NCBI GenBank assembly: GCA_947652665.1
Contig: CANTDZ010000014.1
Location: 1-35,637, forward strand
Direction of reading: 5' to 3'
Source of the DNA: an uncultured Clostridia bacterium
GTDB taxonomy: Bacteria; Bacillota; Clostridia; Oscillospirales; Acutalibacteraceae
Length of the DNA: 35,637 bases
A model generated the notes under the pieces. The model was not told where the DNA came from, did not search any database, and saw only the letters and a list, made by a program, of their open reading frames with translations. Shown in pieces: positions 15,832 to 24,173 of this stretch. The number at the start of each line of letters is the position of its first letter. Position 1 is the first letter of the stretch. A program made the translations under genes and the position numbers.

Positions 15832-15945
15832 ATGACAAATACCGAATTCCGCGTTTTATTGGAAATGCTGGCGCAGCTGGTGGAGAGCCGCGCCAAGTCT
15901 GTGGAAGAAGCCGTGGAAATCATCCGGCAGTTTAAGCCCGAATAA
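15832..15945 (+). CDS. Small protein, 37 aa, unknown function
   Basis: This short frame sits between the purO-type and purH-type genes, with AAAGGA about 9 bases before the ATG at 15832 and a TAA at 15943-15945. The product begins MTNTEFRVLLEMLAQLVESR and is likely one or two amphipathic helices. Its N-terminal pattern resembles the small protein at 5425. The tight fit in the operon (19 bases after one gene, 39 before the next) supports a real gene, but the function is unknown. Confidence 0.6.
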   Translation: MTNTEFRVLLEMLAQLVESRAKSVEEAVEIIRQFKPE

Positions 15946-15984
15946 CCCTCTTGCAAAAATATTTTTTGAGAAAGGCTGTGCATC

Positions 15985-17163
15985 ATGGCAAACGAAATGT
16001 TATTAAAATACGGCTGCAACCCCAACCAGAAGCCCTCCCGCATCTTTATGAAGGACGGCGGCGAACTGCCCGTGCAGGTTCTCAACGGCAAGCCCGGCTA
16101 CATCAATTTCCTGGACGCGTTTAACAGCTGGCAGCTGGTCAAGGAGCTTAAGGCGGCTACGGGCCTGCCTGCGGCGGCTTCCTTTAAGCACGTGAGCCCG
16201 GCGGGTGCGGCGGTTTATGTGCCGCTGAGCGACACGCTGAAAAAAATCTACTTTGTGGATGATTTGGAACTGAGCCCCATTGCCAGCGCTTACGCCGCCG
16301 CCCGCGGTGCCGACCGTATGTCTTCTTACGGCGACTGGGCGGCCCTCTCCGACGTGTGCGACAAGGAGACGGCCAAGCTGCTGTCCCGGGAGGTTTCGGA
16401 CGGCGTTATCGCTCCTGGGTACACCGAGGAGGCTTTGGAGATTTTGAAGAAAAAGCGTAAGGGCGGCTATAATGTGGTGCAGATTGACCCGGATTATACC
16501 CCCGCTCCTACCGAGCATAAGGACGTTTTCGGCATCACCTTTGAGCAGGGACGCAATGAGCTGAAGATCGACGAGGCCCTTTTGAGCGAGCTCCCCACCG
16601 CCAACAAGAACCTGACCCCCGAGGCCAAGCGCGATTTGATCGTGTCGCTGATTACCTTGAAGTACACCCAGTCCAACTCCGTGTGCTATGTGAAGAACGG
16701 CCAGGCCATCGGCGTGGGCGCGGGGCAGCAGAGCCGGGTGCACTGCACGCGTCTGGCGGGCAATAAGGCCGATAACTGGTATCTGCGCCAGTGCCCCAAG
16801 GTGCTGAACCTGCCCTTTAAGGAGGGCATCCGCCGGGCCGACCGGGACAACACCATTGATGTGTACATCGGCGACGAGTATATGGACGTGCTGGCCGACG
16901 GTCAGTGGGAGAATTTCTTCACCGAGAAGCCCGAGGTCTTTACCCGCGAGGAGCGCCGCGCTTGGCTGGATACCATGACGGGCGTAGCGCTGGGCAGTGA
17001 CGCGTTCTTCCCCTTCGGCGACAACATCGAGCGCGCACGCAAGAGCGGCGTGGAGTTTATCGCCCAGCCCGGCGGGTCTATCCGGGACGACAACGTCATT
17101 GCTACCTGTGACAAATACGGCATTGCCATGGCGTTTACGGGCATCCGGCTGTTCCACCACTAA
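15985..17163 (+). CDS. purH: AICAR formyltransferase (PurH without the cyclohydrolase domain)
   Basis: The product transfers a formyl group to AICAR, the penultimate step to IMP. At 392 aa it corresponds only to the C-terminal AICARFT half of bifunctional PurH, starting at LKYGCNPNQKPSRIF. The catalytic Lys-His pair is in AASFKHVSPAGAAVY near residues 66-80. Other family marks are LKYTQSNSVCYVKNGQAIGVG and the C-terminal DAFFPFGDNIERA with SIRDDNVI. The missing cyclohydrolase is supplied by the PurO-type gene upstream. The start has GAAAGG about 10 bases before it. Confidence 0.93.
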   Translation: MANEMLLKYGCNPNQKPSRIFMKDGGELPVQVLNGKPGYINFLDAFNSWQLVKELKAATGLPAAASFKHVSPAGAAVYVPLSDTLKKIYFVDDLELSPIASAYAAARGADRMSSYGDWAALSDVCDKETAKLLSREVSDGVIAPGYTEEALEILKKKRKGGYNVVQIDPDYTPAPTEHKDVFGITFEQGRNELKIDEALLSELPTANKNLTPEAKRDLIVSLITLKYTQSNSVCYVKNGQAIGVGAGQQSRVHCTRLAGNKADNWYLRQCPKVLNLPFKEGIRRADRDNTIDVYIGDEYMDVLADGQWENFFTEKPEVFTREERRAWLDTMTGVALGSDAFFPFGDNIERARKSGVEFIAQPGGSIRDDNVIATCDKYGIAMAFTGIRLFHH

Positions 17164-17861
17164 TGGACGGCGGCGGCCGCAGGGCCATTTTTTGGGATTT
17201 TGACGGGACGCTGACGGATGGCCAGCCCAGTTGGCGAACGTGTATGACCCTGGCCTTGGGCGAACGGGCTGGGGAATACGGCGTGACGGCGGACAGCTTG
17301 CGGCCCCATTGGAAAAGAGGGGCGCTCCCCTGGCAGCCGAAGGGCAGCGGCGTTTTTACGGGCGAGGCGTTCTGGGAGGGCATGGTTGCCCGGTTTGAAG
17401 ATGCCTACAAGGCGATGGGCGTGCCGGATGCTCTGGCGGCAGAGGCCGCACGGCGGGTGCGTGAAATTGTGCAGGACGAAAAGCTGTATCGGGTGCGCCG
17501 GGAAGCGCCGGGGGCTTTAATGGCTTGTGCGTATAAAGGGTACAAGAATTATGTACTGACGAACAATTTCCCCGAGTGGGAAGGGGTCTTCGACAGGCTG
17601 AAGCTGCGCCCGTATTTTGCCGGGGTGGTGAACTCCGGTACGGCGGGCGTGGCCAAGCCCGATGTGCGCATTTTCCGCAAGGCCGAGGCCGTGGCCAACT
17701 TCCCGGCCCACTTGTGGATGGTGGGCGACAACCCCGTGGCGGACATCCAGGGCGCGAAGGGAGCCGGGTGGAAGGCTATACACATTGCAAAGCCCGGCAG
17801 CCCCCGCAGCGGTGCAGATTATATGGTGCAGAGTTTGGACGAGATACCGAAGCTTTTGTGA
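17163..17861 (+). CDS. HAD-family phosphatase
   Basis: This 232 aa haloacid dehalogenase-type hydrolase probably dephosphorylates a small metabolite. The nucleophile motif is FWDFDGTLTDG (residues 10-20), the second motif is around YVLTNNF, the lysine is in GVAKPDVRIF, and the acidic motif IV is VGDNPVADIQGAK. A helical cap of about 100 residues after motif I places it in subfamily IA. Its start overlaps the stop of the purH-type gene by one base and it has no clear ribosome site, so translation is probably coupled. Its place in a purine operon suggests a nucleotide or phosphoribosyl substrate, but this is inference. Confidence 0.85.
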   Translation: MDGGGRRAIFWDFDGTLTDGQPSWRTCMTLALGERAGEYGVTADSLRPHWKRGALPWQPKGSGVFTGEAFWEGMVARFEDAYKAMGVPDALAAEAARRVREIVQDEKLYRVRREAPGALMACAYKGYKNYVLTNNFPEWEGVFDRLKLRPYFAGVVNSGTAGVAKPDVRIFRKAEAVANFPAHLWMVGDNPVADIQGAKGAGWKAIHIAKPGSPRSGADYMVQSLDEIPKLL

Positions 17862-17873
17862 AAGGATGCGGTG

Positions 17874-19154
17874 ATGATGGATATTTTGGTGATCGGCGGC
17901 GGCGGGCGCGAACACGCCATTGTGCGCAAGCTGAAGGAGAGCCCCAAGGTCGGGAAGCTGTACTGTACCCCGGGCAACGGCGGCATCAGCCGGGACGCGG
18001 AGTGCGCTCCCGTGGGCGCTATGGACAAGGACGGCGTGCTGGCTTTTGCCAAGGAGCACAAGGTGGATTTTGTGTTTGTGGCCCCCGACGACCCTCTGGC
18101 GGCCGGGATGGTGGATCACCTGGAGGCGGTGGGTTTTAAGTGCTTTGGGCCCAATGCCAAGGCGGCGGAAATTGAGAGCAGCAAGGTTTTCTCCAAGAAT
18201 TTGATGAAAAAATATGGCATTCCTACGGCGGCCTACGAGGTCTTTACCGAGCAGGGCGCGGCGCTGGATTACATCAAGGAGCAGGGCAAGTACCCCGTGG
18301 TCATCAAGGCCGACGGCCTGGCGCTGGGCAAGGGCGTGGTCATTGCCCAGGACGCGGGGGAGGCCGAAAAGGCGCTGCAGTCGATGATGGGCGAGAAAAT
18401 CTTCGGCGAGTCGGGAAGCCGGGTCGTGGTGGAGGAGTTCCTCACGGGACCCGAGGTCACGGTGCTGGCCTTTACCGACGGCGAGACGTTATACCCCATG
18501 GCGTCGTCTATGGACCACAAGCAGGCTTATGATGGCGACAAGGGCCCCAACACCGGCGGCATGGGAACGATCAGCCCCAACCCCGCCTACACCCCCGAAG
18601 CGGAGAAACGCTGCATGGAGGAGATTTTCCTGCCTACCATGAAGGCCATGAACGCGGAAGGCCGGCGCTTTAAGGGCTGCCTGTATTTTGGGCTGATGCT
18701 CACCCCTGACGGGCCCAAGGTCATCGAGTACAACAGCCGTTTCGGCGACCCGGAGGCGCAGGTTGTCCTGCCGAGGCTGGAAACGGATTTGGTGGACATC
18801 ATCACGGCGGTGGCGGAAGAAAGGCTTTCGGAAGTCGAAATGAAGTGGAGCGATAAGGCCTGCGCCTGCGTGGTGATGGCCAGCGGCGGCTATCCCGGCA
18901 GCTACCCCAAGGGCATTGAGATTGAAGGGCTGGATGCGGACGGGCAGATTCCGGGGAAGCCGGAGGTCACCGTGTACCATGCGGGGACGAAGCTGGAAAA
19001 CGGGAAATTCTACACCAACGGCGGTCGCGTGCTGGGCCTTACGGCCCTGGGCGCGGACTTGGAGGAAGCCCTGCAGAAAGCCTATGAGGCCGTGGGCCAG
19101 GTGCGCTTTGAGGGCGCGATGTTCCGCAAAGACATTGGCCGGAGGAAGCTGTGA
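17874..19154 (+). CDS. purD: Phosphoribosylamine-glycine ligase (GAR synthetase)
   Basis: PurD joins glycine to phosphoribosylamine with ATP, the second purine step. The protein of about 426 aa opens with DILVIGGGGREHAI and has the ATP-grasp parts PVVIKADGLALGKGVVIA, the PNTGGMGTISP loop and VIEYNSRFGDPEAQ. GTG 17871, ATG 17874 and ATG 17877 are in tandem; AAAGGA at 17861-17866 best serves 17874. It ends the recognisable purine genes. The next gene overlaps its stop by four bases. Confidence 0.95.
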   Translation: MMDILVIGGGGREHAIVRKLKESPKVGKLYCTPGNGGISRDAECAPVGAMDKDGVLAFAKEHKVDFVFVAPDDPLAAGMVDHLEAVGFKCFGPNAKAAEIESSKVFSKNLMKKYGIPTAAYEVFTEQGAALDYIKEQGKYPVVIKADGLALGKGVVIAQDAGEAEKALQSMMGEKIFGESGSRVVVEEFLTGPEVTVLAFTDGETLYPMASSMDHKQAYDGDKGPNTGGMGTISPNPAYTPEAEKRCMEEIFLPTMKAMNAEGRRFKGCLYFGLMLTPDGPKVIEYNSRFGDPEAQVVLPRLETDLVDIITAVAEERLSEVEMKWSDKACACVVMASGGYPGSYPKGIEIEGLDADGQIPGKPEVTVYHAGTKLENGKFYTNGGRVLGLTALGADLEEALQKAYEAVGQVRFEGAMFRKDIGRRKL

Positions 19155-20086
19155 GCATGGATAAGGCACTGCTGAAAAAAATCTACACGTTTTTGGGAAT
19201 CACCTTTGGCGTGGCGTGGCTGGGGTATTGTATTGCCTGGGGCTGCGGGGCGTCTTATGGCGGCGGGGACTTCGACGTGGTCATGTGGCTGGGCGCGGTG
19301 GCCCCGGCCATTGCCATGCTCTTTTGCAACAAGAGCGAGGGCATCGGCTTTGACCCGGAGGCGTGGGGAATCAGCCCCCATTTCCGAGCCAGCTGGCAGA
19401 CCTACCTGTTTGCCTATGCCTGCCCCACGCTGCTGGCCGCACTGACGGGGCTGCTGTATTTTGCGTCGTTCCCGGAGCAGTACGACCCTACGGCCCAGAC
19501 CTTCACCCAGGGCCTGATGGACAGCGGCCTTACCCAGGAACAGGCGGCGGGGGCCGTCAGCTCCATGCTGGGGATGGGCGTGCTGGCAGGGCCCTTCGCC
19601 AATATTTTGCTGGCGGTTACCGAGCTTTTGGGGTTCCAGGGATGGCTTTTGCCGAAGGTGCGGGAGCTGTTTGGGGAAGGCTCTTCGCTGAAGGCTTCGC
19701 TGGTGGTTTCCGCCGTGTGGGCTTTCTGGCACGCGCCGCTCTATTTTGACGGCTATTTTTACGGCAGGGGCTACCCCGGCGCGCCTGCAGCAGGCCTTTT
19801 GCTGGGGATGGTTTTCTATTTCCTGCTGGGCTTTTTGCTGTGCTATATGACCCTGCGCACCGGCTGCATCCTCCCCGCCTGCCTTACCCGCAGCGGCGTT
19901 ACGGCTATGGCGGTGGCGGCGGTCTATTTCTGCAGGGGGGATTCGCTGCTGATCGTGGGGCCGGGGCTCTATGGGGTATTTGGGTGCCTGGCGCTGCTGG
20001 TGTTTTGCGGGCTTTATGTGCTGCGGCTTTTGCGTTTGGAACGCTCGGGGAAGCTGTGGCATCAGCGGAAGGGTAAGAAGAAATAA
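19151..20086 (+). CDS. CPBP-family membrane protein with a degenerate active site
   Basis: This 311 aa protein has about eight hydrophobic helices in the layout of CPBP (Abi, CAAX-protease-like) intramembrane proteases. The second conserved helix is present as VWAFWHAPLYF with its histidine. The first motif, normally two glutamates then an arginine, reads ELLGFQGWLLP, with Leu in place of the second Glu and Gln in place of Arg. The third motif, normally H-x3-N, reads LPACLTRSGVTAM and lacks both. It may therefore be inactive as a protease. The GTG at 19151 sits five bases after GGAGG; the ATG at 19157 is an alternative. Confidence 0.8.
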   Translation: MSMDKALLKKIYTFLGITFGVAWLGYCIAWGCGASYGGGDFDVVMWLGAVAPAIAMLFCNKSEGIGFDPEAWGISPHFRASWQTYLFAYACPTLLAALTGLLYFASFPEQYDPTAQTFTQGLMDSGLTQEQAAGAVSSMLGMGVLAGPFANILLAVTELLGFQGWLLPKVRELFGEGSSLKASLVVSAVWAFWHAPLYFDGYFYGRGYPGAPAAGLLLGMVFYFLLGFLLCYMTLRTGCILPACLTRSGVTAMAVAAVYFCRGDSLLIVGPGLYGVFGCLALLVFCGLYVLRLLRLERSGKLWHQRKGKKK

Positions 20087-20113
20087 TTTGTTTTTATGAA
20101 GGGATTGAAGAAA

Positions 20114-22645
20114 ATGAAAATCAGTTTTTCGACGCTGGCCTGCCCGGACTTTTCCTGGACAGACATTTATTCCATGGCAAAGGACTTGGGGTTTGACGGC
20201 ATTGAGGTGCGGGGCCTAGGCGAGGACATTTTTGCCGTCAACGCCCGCCCGTTTACCGACGCGCGGCTGCCGGAGACGGTCCGGAAGCTGAAGGCCCTGG
20301 GGCTGGAGATCCCCTGCTTGGCCTCGGGCTGCGGCTTGAAGTATAAGAAGGATTATGATAAGAACATCTCCGAAATAACCCAATATGTGGTGCTGGCCAA
20401 GAAGCTGGGCACGCCGTACATCCGCGTGCTGGGGGACCTGCATCCCCAGGCGGAGGGCGAGGTGGACGACAATTTTGTGGCCGGATGCCTGCGGCTTTTG
20501 GGCACGATCGCCCAGGGATTCGGCGTGACGCTGCTGGTGGAGACCAACGGCGTCTATGCGGACACCAAGCGGCTGGCCGCTCTGCTGGATGAGGTCAATA
20601 TGCCCTCGGTGCAGGCGCTGTGGGATATGCACCATCCCTTCCGCTACCAGGGGGAGTCCCCGGAGGAGACCGTGGGGAACCTGGGCAAGTACATCAAATA
20701 CGTGCACGTGAAGGACAGCGTCATGGGCCCAGAGGGCGTGGAATACCGCATGATGGGCGAGGGCGACCTGCCTCTTGAGGGGATGTTCGACGCCCTGCAT
20801 GGCATCGGGTATGACGGGTATATTTCGCTGGAGTGGGTCAAGCGCTGGGCCGGGCATCTGTCCGACGCCGGCGTGGTGTTCCCGCAGTTTGCCAATTTCA
20901 TGCACGATTATTTTGCTTCCATGTCCAAGAAGCGCGGCGAACTGCAGGACAACCATGCCCATACCGGCAAATACGTGTGGCCCAAGGAGACGCTCATTGA
21001 TGAGACGTTCCCGGACGTGCTGGATAGGATGGTGCAGGAGTTCCCTGACCAGTATGCGTTCCGGTACACGGAGCTGGATTATACCCGGACGTATTCGGAG
21101 TTTAGGGACGATGTGGATCAGTTTGCCCGGTCGCTGATTGCCATGGGCGTCAAGAAGGGCGACCATGTGGCTATTTGGGCTACGAATGTGCCTCAGTGGT
21201 ATATTACCTTCTGGGCTGCTACGAAGATCGGCGCGGTGCTGGTGACGGTGAACACCGCTTATAAAATCCATGAGGCGGAGTATCTGCTGCGGCAGTCGGA
21301 CACGCACACGCTGGTGATGATTGACGGGTTTAAGGACTCGGACTATGTGGGCATCATGAAGGAGCTTTGCCCGGAGCTTGCCCACTGCCTGCCCGGCAAG
21401 CTGCACAGCAAGAAGCTGCCCATGCTGCGCAACATCATTACCGTAGACAGCAAGCAGCCCGGCTGCTACACCTGGGAGCACGCCATCGGCCTGGGGGATT
21501 CGGTGCCGCCCACGGAAGTGGAGGCCCGGCGCAAGCGCATCAACAAGCACGACGTTTGCAATATGCAGTACACCAGCGGGACCACCGGGTTCCCCAAGGG
21601 CGTTATGCTCACCCACTACAATGTGGTCAACAACGGCAAGGCCATTGGGGACTGCATGGATCTGTCCACCGCCGACCGCATGATGATCCAGGTGCCCATG
21701 TTCCACTGTTTTGGCATGGTGCTGGCCATGACGGCATCCATGACCCACGGGACGACCATGAGCCCCATTACGGCGTTCTCGCCCCGGAAGGGCCTGCACT
21801 GCATCAACCAGGAGAAGATTACGGCGTTCCACGGGGTGCCGACCATGTTTATTGCCATGCTGGAGCATCCCGATTTTGAGAAGACCGATTTCTCCCATAT
21901 GCGCACGGGCATTATGGCGGGGTCGCCCTGCCCGGTGAAGGTCATGCAGGACGTGGTGGAGAAGATGCACATGACAGAGATTTGCATCACCTACGGGCAG
22001 ACCGAGGCATCCCCCGGGTGCACCATGAGCAAGACCACCGATTCCCTGGAGACCCGCGTGAACACCGTGGGCGGGGATATGTTCGGCGTGCAGTGCAAGA
22101 TTGTCGACCCGGAGACCGGCGAGGATTTGCCCGACGATGTGGACGGCGAGTTCGTGGCCAAGGGGTACAACATCATGAAGGGCTATTACAAGATGCCCGA
22201 GGCCACCGCCGCTGCCATCGACCGGGATGGCTGGCTGCACACCGGCGACCTGGCCAGGCGGACGCCCGAGGGCAACTACAAGATTACCGGGCGCATTAAG
22301 GACATGATCATCCGCGGCGGCGAGAACATTTACCCCAAGGAGATTGAGGACTTTATTTACACGCATCCCAAGGTCAAGGACGTGCAGGTCATTGGCGTGC
22401 CCGATGAGCAGTACGGCGAGGAGATCATGGCCTGCGTGGTGCTCAAGGAGGGCGAAACCAGCTCCCAGGAGGAGATCAAGGAGTTTGTGCTGACCCACAT
22501 GGCTAAGCACAAGGTGCCCCGGTATGTGAGCTTTGTAGACAGCTTCCCCATGAACGCGGCGGGGAAGATACTCAAGTATAAAATGCGGGAAGATGCGGTT
22601 GCACAGCTGAAGCTGGAGAAGGCAGAGGCTGTGGTCACAGCGTAA
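20114..22645 (+). CDS. Fusion of sugar isomerase-like TIM barrel and acyl-CoA synthetase
   Basis: One open frame of about 843 aa joins two enzymes. Residues 1 to about 270 form a xylose isomerase-like (AP endonuclease 2) barrel with the four metal ligands in place: Glu in LLVETNG (about 143), Asp in ALWDMHH (171), His in YVHVKD (198) and Glu in SLEWVKR (240). Residues about 285-843 are a class I adenylate-forming ligase: YTSGTTGFPKGVMLTH (about 485-500), ITYGQTEASPG, WLHTGDLA, RIKDMIIRGGENIYPKEIE and the catalytic lysine in NAAGKILKYKM. Both halves look intact. The ATG at 20114 matches the natural start of the barrel; an ATG at 20096 would add six residues and has a worse ribosome site. A Gfo/Idh/MocA oxidoreductase follows 13 bases later. 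The ligand acid and the sugar are unknown. Confidence 0.88.
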   Translation: MKISFSTLACPDFSWTDIYSMAKDLGFDGIEVRGLGEDIFAVNARPFTDARLPETVRKLKALGLEIPCLASGCGLKYKKDYDKNISEITQYVVLAKKLGTPYIRVLGDLHPQAEGEVDDNFVAGCLRLLGTIAQGFGVTLLVETNGVYADTKRLAALLDEVNMPSVQALWDMHHPFRYQGESPEETVGNLGKYIKYVHVKDSVMGPEGVEYRMMGEGDLPLEGMFDALHGIGYDGYISLEWVKRWAGHLSDAGVVFPQFANFMHDYFASMSKKRGELQDNHAHTGKYVWPKETLIDETFPDVLDRMVQEFPDQYAFRYTELDYTRTYSEFRDDVDQFARSLIAMGVKKGDHVAIWATNVPQWYITFWAATKIGAVLVTVNTAYKIHEAEYLLRQSDTHTLVMIDGFKDSDYVGIMKELCPELAHCLPGKLHSKKLPMLRNIITVDSKQPGCYTWEHAIGLGDSVPPTEVEARRKRINKHDVCNMQYTSGTTGFPKGVMLTHYNVVNNGKAIGDCMDLSTADRMMIQVPMFHCFGMVLAMTASMTHGTTMSPITAFSPRKGLHCINQEKITAFHGVPTMFIAMLEHPDFEKTDFSHMRTGIMAGSPCPVKVMQDVVEKMHMTEICITYGQTEASPGCTMSKTTDSLETRVNTVGGDMFGVQCKIVDPETGEDLPDDVDGEFVAKGYNIMKGYYKMPEATAAAIDRDGWLHTGDLARRTPEGNYKITGRIKDMIIRGGENIYPKEIEDFIYTHPKVKDVQVIGVPDEQYGEEIMACVVLKEGETSSQEEIKEFVLTHMAKHKVPRYVSFVDSFPMNAAGKILKYKMREDAVAQLKLEKAEAVVTA

Positions 22646-22658
22646 GGAGGGTTTTGTT

Positions 22659-23924
22659 ATGAAAGCACCTATTACCTTTGCGATTGCGGGGTTTGGGGAT
22701 AGGGGCAGCACGTATGCGTCTATGCAGAAGCTGTTCCCGGATAAGATGAAGGTCGTGGCGGTGGCCGATTTGAATCCGGATAAGGTGGAGAAGGCTAAGA
22801 AGCTTTATGACATCCCGGAGGAAAATTGTTTTGCCAGCGCCGAGGAAATGCTGGAGAAGGAGAAGCTTGCGGACGTGCTGGTGGTGTCCACCATGGACCG
22901 GCAGCACGTGGGCCACGCCATACCGGGCCTTAAAAAGGGATATAACATTTTGCTGGAGAAGCCCATCTCGCCGGAAATCGAGAAGTGCCGGGAGATTTTG
23001 GAGGTGGCTAAGGACTGCCCGGGGAAGATCATCGTGTGTCATGTCCTGCGGTACACGGCGTTCTATAACACGCTGAAGGATTTGCTTTCCAGCGGGCGCA
23101 TCGGCGAGGTGGTGTCCATCTGTGCCAATGAGAACGTGGCTTATTGGCACCAGGCCCACAGCTTTGTGCGGGGGAACTGGCGCAATTCCCAGGAAACCAG
23201 CCCCATGATTTTGCAGAAGTCCTGCCACGACATGGACATCTTTACCTGGCTGACAGGGAAAAAGTGCGTGGCGGTTTCTTCCGTGGGCGGGACGCATTTG
23301 TTCAAGAAGGAGAAGGCTCCCGAGGGCGCGACGCCCCGGTGTCTGGGCGGGTGCAAGGCCAAGGAATCCTGTATTTTTGACGCGGAGAAAATTTACGTCA
23401 CCGACCCCAAGACCGGCATAATGAACGGCAAAGGGTGGGCCACTTCTATACTCAGCGTAGAAAATACGGTGGAGAGCACCTACGAGGCCCTTCGGAACGG
23501 CCCCTATGGCCGCTGCGTCTATATGTGCGACAACGACGTGGTGGACCATCAGCAGACGCTGCTGGTGATGGAGGATGGGTCGACCATTAGCTTCACCATG
23601 TGCGCCTTTACCCAGGACTGCTACCGCTATTTCAAGGCCATGGGCACGAAGGGCGAGATTGAGGCCGACATGAAGTCCAATGTCATCCGCGTGCGGGAGT
23701 TCGGCAAGGAAGAAGAGGTCATCGACATCGGCGCTATGCAGAACGATTTGAAGGGCCACGGCGGCGGCGACAGCGGCATCATCGCGGATTTCCTGGAGAT
23801 GCTCTTAAACGACACCGATGCTACCGAGCGCACCACCACCTTGGAAAATTCCATGCAGAGCCACTTTATGGCGCTGGCGGCAGAGGAGTCGAGGCTCAAA
23901 GGCGGGGCCCTTGTCACTTTGTGA
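22659..23924 (+). CDS. Gfo/Idh/MocA-family oxidoreductase, 421 aa
   Basis: This NAD(P)-dependent dehydrogenase probably acts on a sugar, cyclitol or glycoside hydroxyl. The Rossmann motif is IAGFGDRGS near residues 9-17, LLEKPIS near 97-103 carries the family's catalytic-loop lysine, and SCHDMDIFTWL has the Asp/His pair of the substrate site. A cysteine cluster (CLGGCKAKESC, about 229-239) is seen in a large subgroup of this family and may bind zinc or be structural. It has a strong TAAGGAGGG ribosome site and follows the barrel-ligase fusion closely, so the two probably work together. Confidence 0.9.
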   Translation: MKAPITFAIAGFGDRGSTYASMQKLFPDKMKVVAVADLNPDKVEKAKKLYDIPEENCFASAEEMLEKEKLADVLVVSTMDRQHVGHAIPGLKKGYNILLEKPISPEIEKCREILEVAKDCPGKIIVCHVLRYTAFYNTLKDLLSSGRIGEVVSICANENVAYWHQAHSFVRGNWRNSQETSPMILQKSCHDMDIFTWLTGKKCVAVSSVGGTHLFKKEKAPEGATPRCLGGCKAKESCIFDAEKIYVTDPKTGIMNGKGWATSILSVENTVESTYEALRNGPYGRCVYMCDNDVVDHQQTLLVMEDGSTISFTMCAFTQDCYRYFKAMGTKGEIEADMKSNVIRVREFGKEEEVIDIGAMQNDLKGHGGGDSGIIADFLEMLLNDTDATERTTTLENSMQSHFMALAAEESRLKGGALVTL

Positions 23925-23952
23925 AAAATTTTGGAAAAGAGCCTGGTGTCCC

Positions 23953-23981
23953 TTGCAGAGCGCGTAAAATAGTGTTATAAT
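23953..23981 (+). promoter_or_regulatory. First candidate promoter of ftsZ
   Basis: TTGCAG at 23953-23958 and a perfect TATAAT at 23976-23981 are separated by 17 bases. Transcripts from here would have a leader of about 185 bases containing a short CGCC/GGCG hairpin (24026-24040) followed by a T-rich stretch, which might attenuate transcription. Confidence 0.7.
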
Positions 23982-24066
23982 CTTGTTGTGCAATTTTATG
24001 CGCCACTACATATTGTGCAAAGCGCCGATTTTTGGCGTAGGGCGTAGGTTTTTTTGAAGAAATTCC

Positions 24067-24095
24067 TTGAAATTTCGCGTTAAAAGTGATAGATT
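24067..24095 (+). promoter_or_regulatory. Second candidate promoter of ftsZ
   Basis: TTGAAA at 24067-24072 and TAGATT at 24090-24095 are separated by 17 bases. It is weaker than the promoter at 23953 and would give a leader of about 70 bases. Confidence 0.4.
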
Positions 24096-24173
24096 ATACC
24101 AAGAGAACTGGGTTTTGGCCATGTGCGCCCGGGCCGTGATTTGGTATGCTAAAAATGCCGAGGAGGAAATGAA

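Noticed and set aside
20216-22711. Open frame of 831 codons on the minus strand opposite the barrel-ligase fusion
   Set aside because: Both domains of the plus-strand protein are intact and motif-rich. The antisense product is dominated by His, Leu, Gly and Arg and has no recognisable domain, as expected for a shadow of codon bias.
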